Part shown: in pieces, positions 43,144 through 52,110 of the stretch
Position numbering within the stretch: position 1 is the first letter of the stretch
Layout: the number at the start of each line of letters is the position of its first letter
NCBI GenBank assembly: GCA_965279735.1
Contig: OZ257260.1
Span: forward strand, 806,001 to 870,000
Source of the DNA: CAIUGU01 sp965279735
Lineage (GTDB): Bacteria; Pseudomonadota; Gammaproteobacteria; Steroidobacterales; Steroidobacteraceae
Length of the DNA: 64,000 bases
Direction of reading: 5' to 3'
Program-made: the position numbers and the translations under genes
The notes under the pieces: model-generated
The model's input: the letters and a program-made list of their open reading frames with translations, nothing else
Database searches by the model: none
Told to the model about the DNA's origin: nothing

Positions 43144-44064
43144 CTAACGCGCGAGCGCCCTGACAGCCCTCGCCGCGGCCGACGCGCGGTTCTCGACGCC
43201 CAGCTTCACGAAAATCTGTTCGAGATGTTTGTTGACGGTGCGTGGACTGATGGTGAGGATCTCGCCGATCTCGCGATTGGCCTTGCCGCGGCTGATCCAG
43301 AGCAGCACTTCGGCTTCGCGGGACGTGAGTGACAGGGTCTGCTGGAGAAGCTGCTCGTCGCCTCCGGCGCTGATTTCGGCGAGACGGAACAGCAGTTCGT
43401 CCGGCCCGATCGGGCTCAGCATCGAAATTTCCATGCGTCTTCCGCCTGCTGCAGCCAGCGAACTGGCCTGCGTTCGATAGCCGTCAAGTCTCAGTTGCAG
43501 TACCTGTTCCAAGACGGCAGGGGGAAGGCTGGCATCCTGCTCGCCGGCTGCAGGGAAGAGCTCGGCGAGAAGTTGCTTCGCCTTGGGCGTGCACCAGAGC
43601 AGCTTGCCCGTGCGATCCGTGGCGAGCAGGAAACGACCAGTCGCATCGAGCGCAATGCGTGAGCCATGGGCGATGCGTGCATTGGCGAGATGAACCCGGA
43701 TCCGCGCGAGCAGTTCATCCACCACGATGGGTTTGGTGACGTAGTCGACGCCCCCGGCTGCGAGCCCCTCGACCACGTGTTCCGTCTCGCTCAGGCCGGT
43801 CATGAAGATCACCGGCAGATGCGACAGCAGTTTCTCGCGCTTCAGCTTGCGGCAGGTTTCAAACCCGTTCATGCCAGGCATGACGGCATCCATCAGCACG
43901 AGGTCCGGAGTGATCTGGTCCACGAGGTCGAGCGCGCTGTCGCCGTCGGTGGCAATGAGAACCGTGAAGCCGGCGTGATCCAGCGTGTCGGTGAGGAACC
44001 CGAGGGTCTCGGGGGTGTCATCGACGACAAGCAGGGTGTCCCGACGCGTGGTCTGGTCATTCAT
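43144..44064 (-). CDS. response regulator, REC and LuxR-type HTH
   Basis: The 306-residue protein has a receiver domain (residues 10-130, phosphoacceptor Asp59 in LVLMDAVMPGMNG), a short middle PAS-like part (GRFLLATDRTGKLLWCTPKAKQLL) and a C-terminal LuxR/NarL HTH (LTSREAEVLLWISRGKANREIGEILTISPRTVNKHLEQIFVKLGV). Its start overlaps the end of the hybrid kinase gene by 8 bp, so the two are co-expressed and form a cognate pair. Likely targets are the flanking urea genes, by inference. Confidence 0.93.
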   Translation of the reverse strand: MNDQTTRRDTLLVVDDTPETLGFLTDTLDHAGFTVLIATDGDSALDLVDQITPDLVLMDAVMPGMNGFETCRKLKREKLLSHLPVIFMTGLSETEHVVEGLAAGGVDYVTKPIVVDELLARIRVHLANARIAHGSRIALDATGRFLLATDRTGKLLWCTPKAKQLLAELFPAAGEQDASLPPAVLEQVLQLRLDGYRTQASSLAAAGGRRMEISMLSPIGPDELLFRLAEISAGGDEQLLQQTLSLTSREAEVLLWISRGKANREIGEILTISPRTVNKHLEQIFVKLGVENRASAAARAVRALAR

Positions 44065-47000
44065 TTTTGCGCATCGCTTCGAGTACGTTCATGTAGCGTT
44101 TCAGGTTGAAGTTTGCGACCAGGGTCCTGAGATGGACGGCGACGGGCCGGTTGGCAGGGTCCGCCGCTTCGATCTCGCGCAGCTTGGCGTGGATGCCGCG
44201 TACATGCCCGATGCGTCCGAGCTGGTATAGATCATCGATGTGATGGCGGGAATGACTGGGCAGTGCGCCGACGGACTCATGGCTCCCTGCCTGGACTGTT
44301 GCCGCTTCGTAAACCCAGTCGAGTCCCAGGAGAGTGCCGACGCTTTCCACCAGCAGCTGGACATCGACGGGTTTCATCACGAATGCGTCATGCAGATACT
44401 CGCCGCCGCCCGGACTGTACTCGTGCGCGTTCGCGGATACCATGATGATCTTCGAATGCCTGAGCGCTTCCGTTTCGCGGATCTGTTTGGCCACCTCCCA
44501 GCCCGTCATGTCGGGCATGGAGATATCGATCATCAGCAGGCTGGGTGCATGCAGGCTCGCAAGCACGAGCCCGGCCTGTCCGTTGGGCGCGGTCAGGACA
44601 GTGAAGTTCAGGGGCTCAAGCAGGTTCCGCACGATATCGAGGTGGGCCGGATCGTCATCGATGAGCAGGATGCTGATGCGCGGGCCTGCATAGTCGCTCA
44701 TGCGGCGCTGAACCGCGTTTTCCTGCGCGGTGTGCATGGCCTCCGAGAGCAGCAGGCGTACGACAAATGTGGTGCCTTCATCCAGCGTGCTCCTCGCAAT
44801 GATCTCGCCGCCCATGATCTGAGCCAGCAACTTCGTGATGGTGAGGCCAAGTCCGGTGCCGGGAATCGTCCGCACGCTGGCTGCACTGCCACGCTCGAAA
44901 GGCTCGAACACGCGTTCGAGGTCGGTCTCCGGAATGCCGATACCGCTGTCCGAGATCTCGAATTCCGCAACCTGGTTGCGATAGCGCACCACGAGGCCCG
45001 CGTGGCCGCGCGCCGTGTACTTGATGGCGTTCGAGAGCAGGTTGATGAGGATCTGCCTGAGGCGTTTCGAATCGGTATGAACGTAGGCGGGCAGGTGGTC
45101 GGGTCGCTGGTACCGGAACTCGATGCCTTTCGCGGCAGCCTGCAGGCGGAACATGTCGACGAGCTGATCCAGGAAATCGACCAGCTGCACCTTGTCGCGG
45201 TTGAGCTTCAGGAGCCCGTTCTCGATTTTCGAGATGTCGAGAAGGCCGTCGATCAGGTTTGCAAGGTGTTCGGCGCTGCGGCGGATCACGCGGATCGCAT
45301 TGTCGGAAGGAATCGCTGCCCCTCTTTCGAGCAGCTGCGCATAGCCGAAGATCGAGTTGAGCGGCGTGCGGATCTCGTGGCTGATGCCCACGATGTACCG
45401 GGTCTTGGCCACGTTGGCGGCCTCGGCTACTTCCTTGGCTTTCTGCAGGGCGGCGTCGGTGCGCTGGTGCGCCTCGATCTCGTCCATGAGCATGGTGGTC
45501 TGGCGCGAGGATTCGCCTTCCGCCGCCTTCCGGCTTTCATGGGCCAGCACGATCAGCCATGCCGCCACGCCTGACAGCACCATCAGGCAGAAAAACACCA
45601 GCCACAAGGTGGTCTCGATGGCAGCACTCTGGCCTGGCACCACGCGGCTGTACTGATGATGGATCAGCGCCAGCAGCAGGCCGATCGCCAGGTTGAAGAC
45701 GGTGAGCAGGCCGAAGAAGTGGCCGGCCCGCGTGTTCAGCGCAACGGCAATCTTCCCCGGCAGCACTACCGCAAGCGCATCGCGCAGCTGCTCGGTAAAG
45801 CGACTGTTCGTCTTGCACATGTCGCGACAGCGCGCTTCCAGCGTGCAGCATAGTGAGCAGATTGGCCCGGAATACGCCGGACACATCGCCATGTCCGCGC
45901 GGTCGAAGGCGTTCTCGCAGATCGTGCAACGGATTTCCTTCTTGCCTTCGGGCAAGCCGGTGGGTGGCCGCGCGAGGTAGTAGCGCCCCTTCGTTCCCCA
46001 TGCGATGAGAGGGGCGGCCGCAAACGCCACGAACAGCGCGACAAACGGCGACAGGATCTGGGCCCCGGTGCCGAATACGCCGAGGAACGCGAAGCTCGAG
46101 GCCACGATGGAAATGAGCAGTGCACCCACGCCGACGGGATTGACGTCGTAAAGATGGGCGCGCTTGAACTCGATGTACGGCGGACTGAAGCCGAGCGGCT
46201 TGTTGATCACGAGATCCGCGGTGAGTGCGCCGATCCAGCCGGCCGCGAAGTTCGCGTAGATGACGAGGATGCTCTCGATCGCCTGGAAGATGCCGATCTC
46301 CATCAGCAGCAGCGCGAGCAGGACGTTGAAGACCAGCCAGACCACGCGACCCGGGTGGCTGTGCGTCAATCGCGAGAAGAAGTTGGACCAGGCGATGGAG
46401 CCGGCGTAGGCATTGGTCACGTTGATCTTGATCTGGCAGACGATCACGAACACCCCGGTCACGACGAGCGCGACCTTCGGCGAGCCCAGGGTCTCGGTGA
46501 AAGCCAGGAAATACATTTCAGTGGGTTCGTCCGCCTGCTCGATGAGCACGCCATGGCTCAACGCGTAGTAGGCGAGGAACGAGCCGGCCAGCAGCTTGAA
46601 GCCGCCGAGCAGCACCCAGCCGGGACCGGTGCCGATCACGGCCGTCCACCAGCCGATCCGGTTCTCCTTTGTGCGAAGTGGCAGGAATCGCAGGTAATCC
46701 ACCTGTTCGCCGATCTGTGGCAGGAGCGACAGCAGGACGGATGCAGCGGTCCCCAGCAACAGCCAGTCGATGGAGCCGTCGGGATTGCCCTGCTTGCCGC
46801 TGTAGTCCGTCCAGGCCGCCAGCTCGGAAGGACTGCTGAACGCGATGTACGCGATCGGCAGGAACTGCAGGATCAGCCAGATCGGCTGCGTGGCGATCTG
46901 CATGCGGCTGATGAGGCTGATGCCGTAGATCGCGATCGGAATGACGACCAGGGAACTGATCAGGTGGGCGATGGCCAGCGGCAGGTCGAACAGCATCCGC

Positions 47001-47419
47001 AAAGCCATGGACATGATGCTGGCTTCGATGGCGAAGAGCAGGAAGGTGAACGATGCGTAGATCAGCGAGGTGATCGTCGAGCCCATGTAGCCGAAGCCTG
47101 CGCCACGCGTCAGGAGATCGAGGTCCACGCCGTATTTGGCGGCGTAGTAGGCGATGGGCAAACCGATCAGGAACATCAGCAGCGAGAACGCCGCGATTGC
47201 CCATGCAGCGTTCGGAAAGCCGTACGCAATGGTGATGGCGCCGCCAATCGCCTCGCAGGCAAGGAAGGCAATGGGGCCGAGCGCCGTGCTGCCGACACGA
47301 AACGACGACTTGCGCGCCCGATCGGCCGTATAGCGCAACGCGTAGTCTTCCAGCGTCTCGCTGGCCACCCACTGGTTGTACTGTCGTCGTTCGCGAACGA
47401 TCCGTTGTCTTGGATTCAT
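44057..47419 (-). CDS. NCS1 transporter-histidine kinase-receiver hybrid
   Basis: The 1120-residue protein joins a complete NCS1-type nucleobase/cation symporter to a hybrid kinase. Residues 1-480 have about 12 membrane helices, starting with YNQWVASETLEDYALRY and including the family's GWIGALTADLVI. A Cys-rich segment follows (Cys498, 501, 513, 521, 524, 525, 531 and 535), which may bind zinc. Two more membrane helices (about 565-625), a coiled coil, a HisKA domain with His681 in HEIRTPLN, an HATPase with N797 and DSGIGIP, and a receiver with Asp965 complete it. It is divergent from urtA and precedes its partner regulator. It likely senses urea or a purine; ligand unproven. Confidence 0.9.
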   Translation of the reverse strand: MNPRQRIVRERRQYNQWVASETLEDYALRYTADRARKSSFRVGSTALGPIAFLACEAIGGAITIAYGFPNAAWAIAAFSLLMFLIGLPIAYYAAKYGVDLDLLTRGAGFGYMGSTITSLIYASFTFLLFAIEASIMSMALRMLFDLPLAIAHLISSLVVIPIAIYGISLISRMQIATQPIWLILQFLPIAYIAFSSPSELAAWTDYSGKQGNPDGSIDWLLLGTAASVLLSLLPQIGEQVDYLRFLPLRTKENRIGWWTAVIGTGPGWVLLGGFKLLAGSFLAYYALSHGVLIEQADEPTEMYFLAFTETLGSPKVALVVTGVFVIVCQIKINVTNAYAGSIAWSNFFSRLTHSHPGRVVWLVFNVLLALLLMEIGIFQAIESILVIYANFAAGWIGALTADLVINKPLGFSPPYIEFKRAHLYDVNPVGVGALLISIVASSFAFLGVFGTGAQILSPFVALFVAFAAAPLIAWGTKGRYYLARPPTGLPEGKKEIRCTICENAFDRADMAMCPAYSGPICSLCCTLEARCRDMCKTNSRFTEQLRDALAVVLPGKIAVALNTRAGHFFGLLTVFNLAIGLLLALIHHQYSRVVPGQSAAIETTLWLVFFCLMVLSGVAAWLIVLAHESRKAAEGESSRQTTMLMDEIEAHQRTDAALQKAKEVAEAANVAKTRYIVGISHEIRTPLNSIFGYAQLLERGAAIPSDNAIRVIRRSAEHLANLIDGLLDISKIENGLLKLNRDKVQLVDFLDQLVDMFRLQAAAKGIEFRYQRPDHLPAYVHTDSKRLRQILINLLSNAIKYTARGHAGLVVRYRNQVAEFEISDSGIGIPETDLERVFEPFERGSAASVRTIPGTGLGLTITKLLAQIMGGEIIARSTLDEGTTFVVRLLLSEAMHTAQENAVQRRMSDYAGPRISILLIDDDPAHLDIVRNLLEPLNFTVLTAPNGQAGLVLASLHAPSLLMIDISMPDMTGWEVAKQIRETEALRHSKIIMVSANAHEYSPGGGEYLHDAFVMKPVDVQLLVESVGTLLGLDWVYEAATVQAGSHESVGALPSHSRHHIDDLYQLGRIGHVRGIHAKLREIEAADPANRPVAVHLRTLVANFNLKRYMNVLEAMRKNE

Positions 47420-47889
47420 GTCAGATCGATACGGTGCGGGGCGGATCTTCCGGATTCATGCGCCACCGTTGCGCGCGCCGATGGTCGCGGCGAACTTTCC
47501 TTCTCCCTATAAGCAAGCGATGTGCCAAGAGTGCACAGCGGGGCCGGCGCGACGCACTTTCACGCTGCATTGACTCACCGTGCTGCATTCAAGTGCGCGT
47601 ATTCGCAGGGCTGCACCGCAATGGCTCGTGCGCTGACCGGTTTCGCAGATTCAGTGGCGGCGCGCCTCGCCTACGTCAAATGACGCGTACCCGGTGTTGC
47701 AGTGCTCACGTAGCTTGATTCCCCATGAAGGCTTTCAGCGCCCGGGCCTGCCAGTTCTACCTCGACAAGACTTTCGAGAGCCCCGTAGTCAGCGATTGCA
47801 GGACTTGTGGTCCTGGACTGCAGCTCCGGATGTAGTGATTTTTCTTAACTCTCCATTTCCAACTCTCCACCATAGCGAGGCACGAAACG
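47420..47889. other. divergent control region kinase / urtA
   Basis: This 470-bp gap between the divergent kinase and urtA genes has no convincing coding frame. It should hold promoters for both. TGTTGCA at 47695-47701 matches the element proposed in front of ureG. No sigma-54 TGGCAC-N5-TTGC site was found by eye, although one would be usual in a nitrogen-controlled urea operon. Confidence 0.4.
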
Positions 47890-49170
47890 ATGAAACTGTT
47901 GCATTCCCTGACCCGCGCACTGCCATTGACGCTGGGCCTCGCGGCCGCGTCGGCATTCGGCGCCGCAGCCCCACCCATCAAGGTGGGCGTACTCCACTCC
48001 CTGTCGGGCACCATGGCCATCAGCGAAACCACGCTGAAGGACACCGTATTGATGATGATCGCCGAGCAGAACAAGAAGGGCGGCATCAATGGCCGCATGC
48101 TTGAGGCCGTTGTCGTGGATCCTGCTTCCAACTGGCCGCTCTTCGCCGAAAAGGCGCGCGAGCTCCTGGCGAAGGACAAGGTCGATGTCGTGTTCGGCTG
48201 CTGGACTTCGGTATCGCGCAAGTCGGTGCTGCCGGTGTTCGAAGAACTGAACGGCCTGTTGTTCTACCCCGTGCAGTATGAAGGTGAAGAGTCCTCGAAG
48301 AACGTGTTCTACACGGGCGCGGCCCCCAACCAGCAGGCCATTCCTGCCGTTGACTACCTGATGAAGGAAGGCGTGAAGCGCTGGGTCCTGGCGGGCACGG
48401 ACTACGTGTATCCCCGTACGACCAACAAGATCCTCGAAGCCTACCTGCAGTCGAAGGGCGTTGCGCCTGCCGACATCATGATCAACTACACGCCGTTCGG
48501 TCATTCCGACTGGCAGAACATCGTGGCTGACATCAAGAAGTTCGGCTCTGCAGGCAAGAAGACGGCTGTGGTCTCGACGATCAACGGCGATGCCAACGTT
48601 CCCTTCTACAAGGAACTCGGCAACCAGAAGATCTCGGCTGAAGACATTCCCGTCGTCGCGTTCTCGGTCGGTGAAGAAGAGCTCTCGGGCCTCGACACCA
48701 AGCCTCTCGTCGGCCACCTCGCGGCATGGAATTACTTCATGAGCGAAAAGTCGCCCGAGAACACCAAGTGGATCAACACCTGGAAGGCTTACACGAAGAA
48801 CCCGAAGCGCACGTTCAACGACCCGATGGAAGCGACCGTCATCGGCTTTGAAATGTGGGTAAAGGCCGTCGAGAAGGCCAAGACCACCGATGTTGCCAAG
48901 GTGTCGGATGCCATCATCGGCATCGAAGTGCCGAACCTCACGGGCGGCATGGCGAAGATGCTTCCGAACCATCACCTCACCAAGCCGGTCCTGATCGGCG
49001 AAGTGCGGGCTGACGGCCAGTTCGACACCGTGTTCCGCACAGGCCTGGTCCCTGGCGATGCATGGTCCGACTACCTGCCGGGCAGCAAGGACCTCGAAGC
49101 CGACTGGGTGACGCTCAAGTGCGGCAACTACAACAAGGTGACGAAGAAGTGCTCCGGAACGGTGTACTGA
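47890..49170 (+). CDS. urtA: urea ABC transporter substrate-binding protein
   Basis: The 426-residue periplasmic protein has signal peptide LLHSLTRALPLTLGLAAASAFGA and the UrtA pattern: KVGVLHSLSGTMAISETTLKDTVLMMI, DPASNWPLFAEKARELL, VFGCWTSVSRKSVLPVFEE and LFYPVQYEGEESSKNVFYTGAAPNQQ. The WTSVSRK and YVQYEG-type residues are characteristic of urea rather than amino-acid binders. It starts the urtABCDE operon and is separated from urtB by a GC-rich hairpin that may lower downstream expression relative to this abundant binder. Confidence 0.96.
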   Translation: MKLLHSLTRALPLTLGLAAASAFGAAAPPIKVGVLHSLSGTMAISETTLKDTVLMMIAEQNKKGGINGRMLEAVVVDPASNWPLFAEKARELLAKDKVDVVFGCWTSVSRKSVLPVFEELNGLLFYPVQYEGEESSKNVFYTGAAPNQQAIPAVDYLMKEGVKRWVLAGTDYVYPRTTNKILEAYLQSKGVAPADIMINYTPFGHSDWQNIVADIKKFGSAGKKTAVVSTINGDANVPFYKELGNQKISAEDIPVVAFSVGEEELSGLDTKPLVGHLAAWNYFMSEKSPENTKWINTWKAYTKNPKRTFNDPMEATVIGFEMWVKAVEKAKTTDVAKVSDAIIGIEVPNLTGGMAKMLPNHHLTKPVLIGEVRADGQFDTVFRTGLVPGDAWSDYLPGSKDLEADWVTLKCGNYNKVTKKCSGTVY

Positions 49171-49216
49171 AAACCCGCCTTGGCTGACTACCCTAGACAG
49201 CCGAAGTAACGCAGGA

Positions 49217-49244
49217 CCAGCCCCGGAGGCAACTCCGGGGCTGG
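49217..49244 (+). promoter_or_regulatory. 12-bp hairpin with GCAA tetraloop after urtA
   Basis: CCAGCCCCGGAG, GCAA and CTCCGGGGCTGG form a perfect stem with a GNRA loop, 47 bp after the urtA stop. No T tract follows, so it is more likely an mRNA stabiliser or attenuator than a full terminator. It may set the UrtA to UrtBCDE ratio. Confidence 0.6.
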
Positions 49245-49274
49245 CCAGCCGACCAAAGCCTCAACTGGTAACTG

Positions 49275-50987
49275 ATGGTATTTACGCAAGCAATGACCGG
49301 ACGGACGCGCCTGAGGCCATCAAGGTCGGTTTTTTCCGCCATATCCCTGCTTGTGCTGCTGATCCTCGCGTGCAGTGCGCGAGCCCAGGAGCAGACACCT
49401 CCGCCTCCCGCCGATCTGGCGGCAGCGCTGGCCGAACTTCCCGCCGCCGGTTTTTCGCGCAAGGTCGAACTCGTCCAGCAGATCGTGCAGCTTGGCGCTC
49501 CAGGCACGCGCGAAGTGCTGACTGCTTTCCTTGAAGATCGCCTCTACGCCACGCCGGCTGGCACCGACGGGGCCGCCGTGAAGGTCGTGATGACGGCTCC
49601 CGGCCAGGATGAAGCGCTGGAGAATGTCGCGCTGATCGATCCCCTGACTCTCGATTCACTCGGTACCCAGGCCCGCAGTGGCTACGAGCGGATCACCACG
49701 AACAACGGCCTGCGTCGCGCGCTGCGGATAGCCATCGCGCAGTTCTCGCTGTCCAGTCCCGACGCGGACATTCGCATCGCAGCCATCAAGGAGATGCAAC
49801 GCGCGCTCGACGATGAAGGCGTTGCGCTGCTGCGGGCGCGCCTGATGGTGGAAACCGACGCCGATGTGCAGCAGCAGATCAACGTCGCGCTGGCGATGGC
49901 AGACCTCGACAGTCCGGAAGCCCCGGTGCGTCTCGCTGCTGTCGCCACTCTCGCGGGCGAACTGCATCCGGATATCTACAACCGCCTGAAGACGCTGTCC
50001 GAAGCGGGCGCAGACGGGACCTACGCCGAGCCCGACCAGGAAGTGCGCCTCGCTGCGGCTGAGGCAGTCCGGCGCATCGAATCGAGCCGCAGCGTCTACG
50101 GCGTCCTTGAAAACCTGTTCTTCGGCCTGAGCCTCGGGTCGGTGCTGGTGCTCGCTGCCATCGGGCTGGCCATCACCTTCGGCGTCATGGGTGTCATCAA
50201 CATGGCCCATGGCGAAGTCATGATGCTGGGCGCCTACACGACCTACGTGATCCAGTTGTTGATGCCTGACCACATCGGCGCTTCGATCATCGTGGCGATT
50301 CCCGCGGCCTTCATCGTCGGTGCGCTCGCCGGCATCGCCATCGAACGCGGGGTGGTGCGCTTCCTGTACGGCCGGCCGCTCGAGACGCTGCTGGCGACAT
50401 TCGGCATCAGCCTGATCCTGCAACAGCTCGTCCGTTCCATTTTTTCGCCGAACAATCGCGCAGTCGAGACGCCGCAGTGGCTGAGCGGTTCGCTGACCAT
50501 CAATGACGCGTTCTCGATCACGTACAACCGTCTCTACATCGTCATTTTCACCTTGATCGTCTTCGCGCTCCTGCAGCTCGTGCTGCGCAAGACTTCACTC
50601 GGTCTCAAGGTTCGGGCAGTCGCGCAGAACCGGGCCATGGCCAAGGCGATGGGCGTGCGCACCGAGTGGATCGACGCGATGACGTTCGGCCTCGGGTCTG
50701 GCGTGGCGGGTGTGGCCGGGGTCGCCTTGAGCCAGCTGACGAATGTCGGTCCCAATCTCGGCCAGAGCTACATCATCGATTCATTCATGGTGGTGGTATT
50801 CGGAGGTGTCGGCAACCTGTGGGGCACGCTGATCAGCGGCATGTCGCTGGGGGCGGCGAACAAGTTCCTTGAACCCTGGGCCGGCGCGGTCCTTGCGAAG
50901 ATCCTGGTGCTGATCTTCCTGATCCTCTTCATCCAGCGCAAACCCCGAGGCCTGTTCCCGCAGAAGGGCCGGTCGGCGGAAAACTAG
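49275..50987 (+). CDS. urtB: urea ABC transporter permease UrtB
   Basis: The 570-residue protein has a signal peptide (SAISLLVLLILACSARA), a HEAT-like region (about 35-275; ALAELPAAGFSRKVELVQQIVQLGAPGTREVLTAF, EAPVRLAAVATLAGEL) and then the LivH-type permease (about 280-570; FFGLSLGSVLVLAAIGLAITFGVMGVINMAHGEVMMLGAYTTY). The periplasmic N-terminal extension is typical of many proteobacterial UrtB proteins and is missing in LivH. It forms the channel with UrtC. Confidence 0.94.
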   Translation: MVFTQAMTGRTRLRPSRSVFSAISLLVLLILACSARAQEQTPPPPADLAAALAELPAAGFSRKVELVQQIVQLGAPGTREVLTAFLEDRLYATPAGTDGAAVKVVMTAPGQDEALENVALIDPLTLDSLGTQARSGYERITTNNGLRRALRIAIAQFSLSSPDADIRIAAIKEMQRALDDEGVALLRARLMVETDADVQQQINVALAMADLDSPEAPVRLAAVATLAGELHPDIYNRLKTLSEAGADGTYAEPDQEVRLAAAEAVRRIESSRSVYGVLENLFFGLSLGSVLVLAAIGLAITFGVMGVINMAHGEVMMLGAYTTYVIQLLMPDHIGASIIVAIPAAFIVGALAGIAIERGVVRFLYGRPLETLLATFGISLILQQLVRSIFSPNNRAVETPQWLSGSLTINDAFSITYNRLYIVIFTLIVFALLQLVLRKTSLGLKVRAVAQNRAMAKAMGVRTEWIDAMTFGLGSGVAGVAGVALSQLTNVGPNLGQSYIIDSFMVVVFGGVGNLWGTLISGMSLGAANKFLEPWAGAVLAKILVLIFLILFIQRKPRGLFPQKGRSAEN

Positions 50988-51006
50988 GATTCCCTTGGGC
51001 ACTCCG

Positions 51007-52110
51007 ATGACCGACCACAGCATTCTTCTCAAGGCCCTGCGCGACGACCGGGGAGGCCAGTACTTCCTCGGCGCACTGCTGCTCGTGACGGCGCTGGTGC
51101 CCGTGCTCAACCTGCTGGTGCCCGAATCCTCGGGGCTCCATCTTTCGACCTATACCGTCACGCTGCTCGGCAAGTACCTCACCTATGCGCTGCTCGCCAT
51201 CGCCGTTGACCTCGTGTGGGGGTATTGCGGCATCCTGAGCCTCGGCCACGCGGCGTTCTTTGCGCTCGGCGGCTATGCGATGGGCATGTATCTCATGCGG
51301 CAGATCGGTGCGCGCGGCGTATACGGCAATCCGCTGCTCCCGGACTTCATGGTCTTCCTCAACTACGAGAAGCTGCCCTGGTTCTGGCATGGGTTCGACA
51401 TGTTCTGGTTCGCGATGCTGATGGTGATCGTGGTGCCTGGCGTGCTGGCGATGGTATTCGGGTGGCTTGCCTTCCGCTCGCGGGTCACGGGTGTCTATCT
51501 CTCCATCATCACGCAGGCCCTGACCTACGCGCTGATGCTCGGCTTCTTCCGGAACGACATGGGTCTCGGCGGCAACAACGGGTTGACCGACTTCAAGGAC
51601 ATCCTCGGGTTCAACATCCAGGCGGATGCAACCCGGATCAGCCTGTTCGTCGCATCGGCCGTCGCGCTGGGCCTGGGGTACATCATGTGCCGGTACATCG
51701 CGGCATCGCGCGCCGGACGCGTGATCCAGGCAGTACGCGATGCGGAGAGTCGCACGCGTTTCATCGGTTATCGCGTGGAATCGTTCAAGCTCTGGGTCTT
51801 TGTCTTCTCGGCCGTTCTCGCGGGCGTCGCCGGAGCCCTGTATGTGCCGCAGGTCGGCATCATCAATCCCGGCGAGTTCTCGCCCCTCAATTCCATCGAG
51901 CTCGTGATCTGGGTGGCGGTGGGTGGACGCGGCACGCTCTATGGCGCGGTGGCCGGTGCATTCATCGTCAACTACGCCAAGACCTATTTCACTGCCGCCT
52001 TGCCTGAAGTCTGGCTCTACGCCCTCGGTGCGTTGTTCGTTCTCGTCACCGTATTTCTCCCGAAAGGGTTGGTCGGGATCATCGGCCAGTGGAAGGGGCG
52101 CACGGCATGA
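51007..52110 (+). CDS. urtC: urea ABC transporter permease UrtC
   Basis: The 367-residue permease is of the LivM type, with membrane helices throughout. Motifs include LAIAVDLVWGYCGILSLGHAAFFALGGYAMGMYLMRQIG, VTGVYLSIITQALTYALMLGFFRNDMGLGGNNGLTDFKDILG and AVRDAESRTRFIGYRVESFKLWVF. ATG 51007 is used; TTG 50995 would add four residues. Its stop overlaps the urtD start by 4 bp. Confidence 0.94.
   Translation: MTDHSILLKALRDDRGGQYFLGALLLVTALVPVLNLLVPESSGLHLSTYTVTLLGKYLTYALLAIAVDLVWGYCGILSLGHAAFFALGGYAMGMYLMRQIGARGVYGNPLLPDFMVFLNYEKLPWFWHGFDMFWFAMLMVIVVPGVLAMVFGWLAFRSRVTGVYLSIITQALTYALMLGFFRNDMGLGGNNGLTDFKDILGFNIQADATRISLFVASAVALGLGYIMCRYIAASRAGRVIQAVRDAESRTRFIGYRVESFKLWVFVFSAVLAGVAGALYVPQVGIINPGEFSPLNSIELVIWVAVGGRGTLYGAVAGAFIVNYAKTYFTAALPEVWLYALGALFVLVTVFLPKGLVGIIGQWKGRTA

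Noticed and set aside
46154..47512. 452-codon open frame on the plus strand
   Set aside because: Antisense to the NCS1 part of the hybrid kinase. The low-complexity Asp/Glu/Gln/Arg composition is the mirror of membrane helices.
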